A stretch of DNA of 6,978 nucleotides from DAISJD01 sp036821645 (GTDB taxonomy: Bacteria; Pseudomonadota; Alphaproteobacteria; ATCC43930; CGMCC-115725), in the NCBI GenBank assembly GCA_036821645.1, contig DAISJD010000149.1, positions 1 through 6,978 of the forward strand. Direction: 5' to 3'. Positions 5,186 to 6,978 of this stretch are shown here, in pieces (positions within the stretch are counted from its first letter, which is position 1; every line of letters begins with the position of its first letter). The notes under the pieces are model-generated. The model was not told the origin of the DNA, did no database searches, and was given only the letters and a program-made list of their open reading frames with translations. The translations under genes and the position numbers were made by a program.

Positions 5186-6052
5186 ATGGGGCCTGTACCG
5201 CACCGCCAAACCTCGGACCGGGTCGATTTTACCATCGACCAAGAATGGGAAACCTACACGAACGAGGAACATGCGATCTGGCGGCTCTTGTTCGAGCGCC
5301 AAGCCCGGATTCTTCAGGGGCGGGCCTGCGATGAGTTTTTAGCAGGCTTGGTCGGGCTCGGCATTGCCTCGGACGGCATCCCTGATTTCAGGAAGTTGTC
5401 AGATGTCTTGATGACCAAGACAGGTTGGCAGATCGTCGCCGTGCCGGGGCTTGTTCCCGACGATATTTTCTTTGATCATTTGGCGAACCGACGCTTTCCG
5501 TCGACTTGTTTCATTAGAACGCGGGCGCAATTGGATTATTTGCAGGAACCGGATATTTTTCACGATATATATGGGCACGTCCCGCTGTTGATGAACCCGG
5601 TTTTCGCCGATTACATGCAGGCCTATGGTCAAGGGGGGCAGAAGGCCCTGGGGCTCGGTGCGCTGCATAACCTCGCGCGGCTTTATTGGTATACGGTCGA
5701 GTTCGGTCTGATCGAGACCGGGGATGGGTTGCGGATTTACGGTTCCGGTATCTTATCATCCAAGGGGGAATCGATCTTCTGTTTGGAAGATCCATCGCCC
5801 AATCATGTTGGGTTCGACCTGAAACGCGTGATGCGCACGCGCTATCGCATCGATGATTATCAGGAAACCTATTTCGTAATCCGAAGCTTTGCCCAATTGT
5901 TTGAGGCGACCCGACCCGATTTCACACCCTATTATGATGAATTGCGCGCGGCGGGAGATCTCAATCCGGCGGATCAGGTCGCGTCCGATGTCGTTTTGCG
6001 CTGCGGCACAGGTGCCTATCATCGTACGCGCCAAGGATTGCCTCCGGTTTAG
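5186..6052 (+). CDS. phhA: Phenylalanine 4-hydroxylase (phenylalanine 4-monooxygenase)
   Basis: This complete 288-residue protein belongs to the biopterin-dependent aromatic amino acid hydroxylase family. It converts L-phenylalanine to L-tyrosine using tetrahydropterin, O2 and Fe(II). The iron triad is clear: H126 and H131 in EPDIFHDIYGHVPLL (121-135) and E172 in YWYTVEFGLI (167-176). This matches His138/His143/Glu184 of the Chromobacterium enzyme with a constant offset of 12. Other family blocks are FIRTRAQLDYLQEPD (109-123), IYGSGILSSKGE (184-195) and the C-terminal YQETYFVIRSF (225-235). There is no N-terminal ACT regulatory domain, as usual for bacterial forms. The ATG at 5186 follows AGGGGA (5169-5174) at 11 nt, with a closer GAG at 6 nt. 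The gap of 116 nt from the FGase gene contains repeats that suggest separate control. No pterin carbinolamine dehydratase (phhB) gene is in view. Confidence 0.97.
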   Translation: MGPVPHRQTSDRVDFTIDQEWETYTNEEHAIWRLLFERQARILQGRACDEFLAGLVGLGIASDGIPDFRKLSDVLMTKTGWQIVAVPGLVPDDIFFDHLANRRFPSTCFIRTRAQLDYLQEPDIFHDIYGHVPLLMNPVFADYMQAYGQGGQKALGLGALHNLARLYWYTVEFGLIETGDGLRIYGSGILSSKGESIFCLEDPSPNHVGFDLKRVMRTRYRIDDYQETYFVIRSFAQLFEATRPDFTPYYDELRAAGDLNPADQVASDVVLRCGTGAYHRTRQGLPPV

Positions 6053-6090
6053 GCGCTGAATGCCCTTTTTAGGGACAATGCTGTAATATT

Positions 6091-6116
6091 AGGCAGATTT
6101 TAGAGAAAAACTGTCT
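6091..6116. repeat. Inverted repeat in the phhA 3' region
   Basis: AGGCAGATTTT (6091-6101) pairs with AAAAACTGTCT (6106-6116) around an AGAG loop. Ten of eleven positions pair, one of them G-T, with a single A-A mismatch at 6097/6110. It begins 38 nt after the phhA stop and ends where the A8 run starts. It is a candidate mRNA 3' end stabiliser or Rho-related structure. It is not an intrinsic terminator on the plus strand, because A rather than T follows. Confidence 0.45.
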
Positions 6117-6144
6117 AAAAAAAAGGCCGTGCAGAAGCACGGCC
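6117..6144 (-). terminator. Strong intrinsic terminator facing the minus strand
   Basis: GGCCGTGC (6125-6132) and GCACGGCC (6137-6144) form a perfect 8-bp stem with a 4-nt loop. On the minus strand it is followed at once by eight T (complement of the A8 at 6117-6124), the canonical Rho-independent layout. On the plus strand only CAAGTTT follows, so it would serve phhA poorly. No minus-strand protein gene reads into it, which points to a short non-coding transcript. Confidence 0.8.
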
Positions 6145-6212
6145 CAAGTTTAGGGAGGAAACGCCTAAGAAGACGTACAGCAGAACCGATCAACCGATCA
6201 ATCCATACCGCA
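6117..6212 (-). ncRNA. Candidate small RNA with an anti-Shine-Dalgarno hairpin
   Basis: The minus strand gives a coherent sRNA outline. A promoter-like pair (6219-6247) predicts a start near 6212. The 5' part contains a GATCGGTT tandem repeat (complement of 6184-6199). Then comes a small hairpin, TTAGG (complement of 6164-6168) and CCTAA (complement of 6150-6154), around the loop CGTTTCCTC. It therefore shows the pyrimidine motif UUUCCUCCC, complementary to a strong ribosome-binding site. The transcript ends in the intrinsic terminator with eight U, suited to Hfq binding. Predicted length is about 95 nt. Alphaproteobacteria are known to encode sRNAs with exposed CCUCCUCCC-like loops (the alpha-r14 type and the Rhodobacter cuckoo RNAs). 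Resemblance to those is by motif only. The 5' end is inferred and no coding frame of note overlaps it. The alternative is that only the terminator is real, used bidirectionally. Confidence 0.45.
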
Positions 6213-6218
6213 ATGCAA

Positions 6219-6247
6219 AATATGATCTCAGCCGCCCTGAAAATCAA
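6219..6247 (-). promoter_or_regulatory. Putative promoter of the candidate sRNA
   Basis: On the minus strand TTGATT (6242-6247; four of six matches to TTGACA) is followed after exactly 17 nt by CATATT (6219-6224; four of six matches to TATAAT). The base before the -35 is C, giving CTTGA as in many alphaproteobacterial housekeeping promoters. Such matches are common by chance. The support is mainly the terminator about 75-100 bases downstream on the same strand. Confidence 0.35.
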
Positions 6248-6365
6248 GGGGAAAATCGGATTGCCGACGAATATGATTTCGACGGTGCGGGCTCTGGTGT
6301 CGGCTATGGCTGGGAGCGATCAGGTCGATTGATAAAATTCGTTCGAATCATGCGCAATGCCCAGC

Positions 6366-6444
6366 TCAAAATGATTTTAATTTTAATATTTGCATGAGGA
6401 TAATAATTTAATTGATAAAGTCGGTTTTTCCATGATCGGAAGGG
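6366..6444 (+). promoter_or_regulatory. AT-rich probable promoter region and RBS of the MFS gene
   Basis: The block 6366-6419 is far more AT-rich than the rest of the window (runs such as ATTTTAATTTTAATATTT). The best pair I can find is TTGCAT (6390-6395), 18 nt, GATAAA (6414-6419), which is weak. The ribosome-binding site GGAAGGG (6438-6444) precedes the ATG at 6448. I assign a promoter here mainly from composition and position. Confidence 0.35.
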
Positions 6445-6447
6445 TCC

Positions 6448-6978
6448 ATGCCCGTGACGGCAGATACAGTCCTGCACAAAAGTAGAAGGCGACCGCTGTC
6501 TCACCGGATGAAGCTTGTTCTTTTGTCTGTTTTATTGACATTTATCGCTGGGCTCAGCCGTGAAGGGATGGAGGCCGCGATTCTGCCCCTGCGCGATAGT
6601 CTCGATCTTGATCCTGCGGCGCTCACGGTTGCCCATGGTGCCTTTGCCCTTGGGTTTTGGCTGGCCTTGCCGTTCGGCGGGTTTTTACCCCTAGTTTTCG
6701 GCGTCAGGAACAGTTTGCAGCGTTTGGGCCTCTGCTTGGCCGTCACGATGCTGTTGACGAGTTTGGTCGGGCATATTTTCTTTTTGACCTTGTTCCGTCT
6801 GATCCTCGGACTGGCTGTCGGGGCGTCGATTCCCGCGATCACGCTGGCGGTGACGCCGATTACCCCACCGCAGGAACGGGGATTGGCCTTGGCGTTGGCG
6901 CTGTGCGGTTTGTCGCTGGGTGGGTTTTGCGCCCAGTTTTTTGCCGTGATTGCAGAGGCGTTGGGGTCGTGGCGGGGC
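6448..6978 (+). CDS. MFS transporter, 5' part (runs off the window)
   Basis: The first 177 codons are open to the window edge. After a basic N-terminal tail (1-20, KSRRRPLSHR) come hydrophobic segments at about 22-37, 58-82, 92-108, 110-135 and 145-172, fitting TM1-TM5 of a major facilitator superfamily protein. The loop after TM2, GVRNSLQR (85-92), stands where MFS motif A lies, though it lacks the usual GxxxD(R/K) start. TM4 has the typical FRLILGLAVGASIP (116-129) with a buried Arg, and the TM4-5 loop has PPQERG (140-145). A short acidic stretch between TM1 and TM2 (EGMEAAILPLRDSLDLD, 39-55) recalls MFS members that sense organic acids or drugs, but the substrate cannot be told. ATG 6448 is chosen because of GGAAGGG upstream; M21 (6508) has no ribosome-binding site. 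The gene probably has its own promoter. Confidence 0.85.
   Translation, partial: MPVTADTVLHKSRRRPLSHRMKLVLLSVLLTFIAGLSREGMEAAILPLRDSLDLDPAALTVAHGAFALGFWLALPFGGFLPLVFGVRNSLQRLGLCLAVTMLLTSLVGHIFFLTLFRLILGLAVGASIPAITLAVTPITPPQERGLALALALCGLSLGGFCAQFFAVIAEALGSWRG

Larger units (their letters stand above)
6053..6447. other. Intergenic region between phhA and the MFS gene
   Basis: About 395 nt carry no convincing protein gene. In order the region contains a small CCCT-TTTT-AGGG hairpin (6063-6074), a larger hairpin (6091-6116), a run of eight A (6117-6124), a GC-rich hairpin (6125-6144), a GGGAGGAA motif (6153-6160), a tandem AACCGATC repeat (6184-6199), and an AT-rich block (about 6366-6419) likely to hold the MFS promoter. 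One plus frame (6119-6397) is open for 92 codons but lacks a usable start codon. A 67-codon ATG frame (6129-6332) begins inside the GC-rich hairpin and resembles no family I know. Confidence 0.6.

Noticed and set aside
6129..6332. 67-codon plus-strand ATG frame after phhA
   Set aside because: It starts inside the strong terminator stem, has no ribosome-binding site at the right distance, and has an R/K-rich N-terminus typical of a chance frame.
6432..6485. Seventeen-codon frame overlapping the MFS start
   Set aside because: It has no ribosome-binding site of its own. The GGAAGGG lies inside it and serves the MFS ATG at 6448.
6501..6842. 113-codon minus-strand frame opposite the MFS gene
   Set aside because: Composition (K, R, P, S) with no motif. 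The plus strand has clear MFS segments.

Overview
The window looks like the chromosome of a GC-rich alphaproteobacterium, possibly of the Rhodospirillales. This rests on protein families rather than any search: a TIGR02186-type protein (a family essentially confined to alphaproteobacteria) paired with a TauE/SafE permease, an Nfu scaffold protein, and general codon use. No insertion sequence, phage gene, CRISPR array or integrase is visible.

Layout. Positions 1-163 hold the 3' end of an unidentified plus-strand gene. From 341 to 3813 five genes run on the minus strand. In transcription order they are a TauE/SafE (TSUP) anion permease, a TIGR02186 membrane-anchored protein, a UspA-family protein, an Nfu-type Fe-S scaffold protein and a RutE-like flavin reductase. 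The first three are tightly coupled (4-nt overlap, then a 3-nt gap). Gaps of 132 and 60 nt precede the last two. A tRNA-Val(GAC) gene lies at 3952-4026 on the minus strand with its own likely promoter. Two plus-strand catabolic genes follow: an N-formylglutamate amidohydrolase family enzyme (4167-5069) and phenylalanine 4-hydroxylase phhA (5186-6052). The window ends inside a plus-strand MFS transporter gene (6448 onward).

How the genes fit together. The minus-strand cluster suggests sulfur or organic-anion export linked to Fe-S cluster assembly and stress response, but only the permease/TIGR02186 pairing is a firm family-level association. The plus-strand pair points to amino-acid breakdown: release of glutamate from a formylated acid, and phenylalanine to tyrosine.

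The most interesting stretch is the roughly 400-base gap between phhA and the MFS gene. Its minus strand carries a textbook intrinsic terminator (8-bp perfect stem, 4-nt loop, eight T) with no protein gene upstream of it. Just before it is a small hairpin presenting a UUUCCUCCC anti-Shine-Dalgarno motif, and about 75-100 bases further back a plausible promoter. Together these outline a candidate small RNA of about 95 nt. Other smaller oddities are a 13-bp tandem duplication across the stop codon at 161-163, a perfect 10-bp palindrome after the reductase gene, and a dyad plus direct repeats upstream of phhA.
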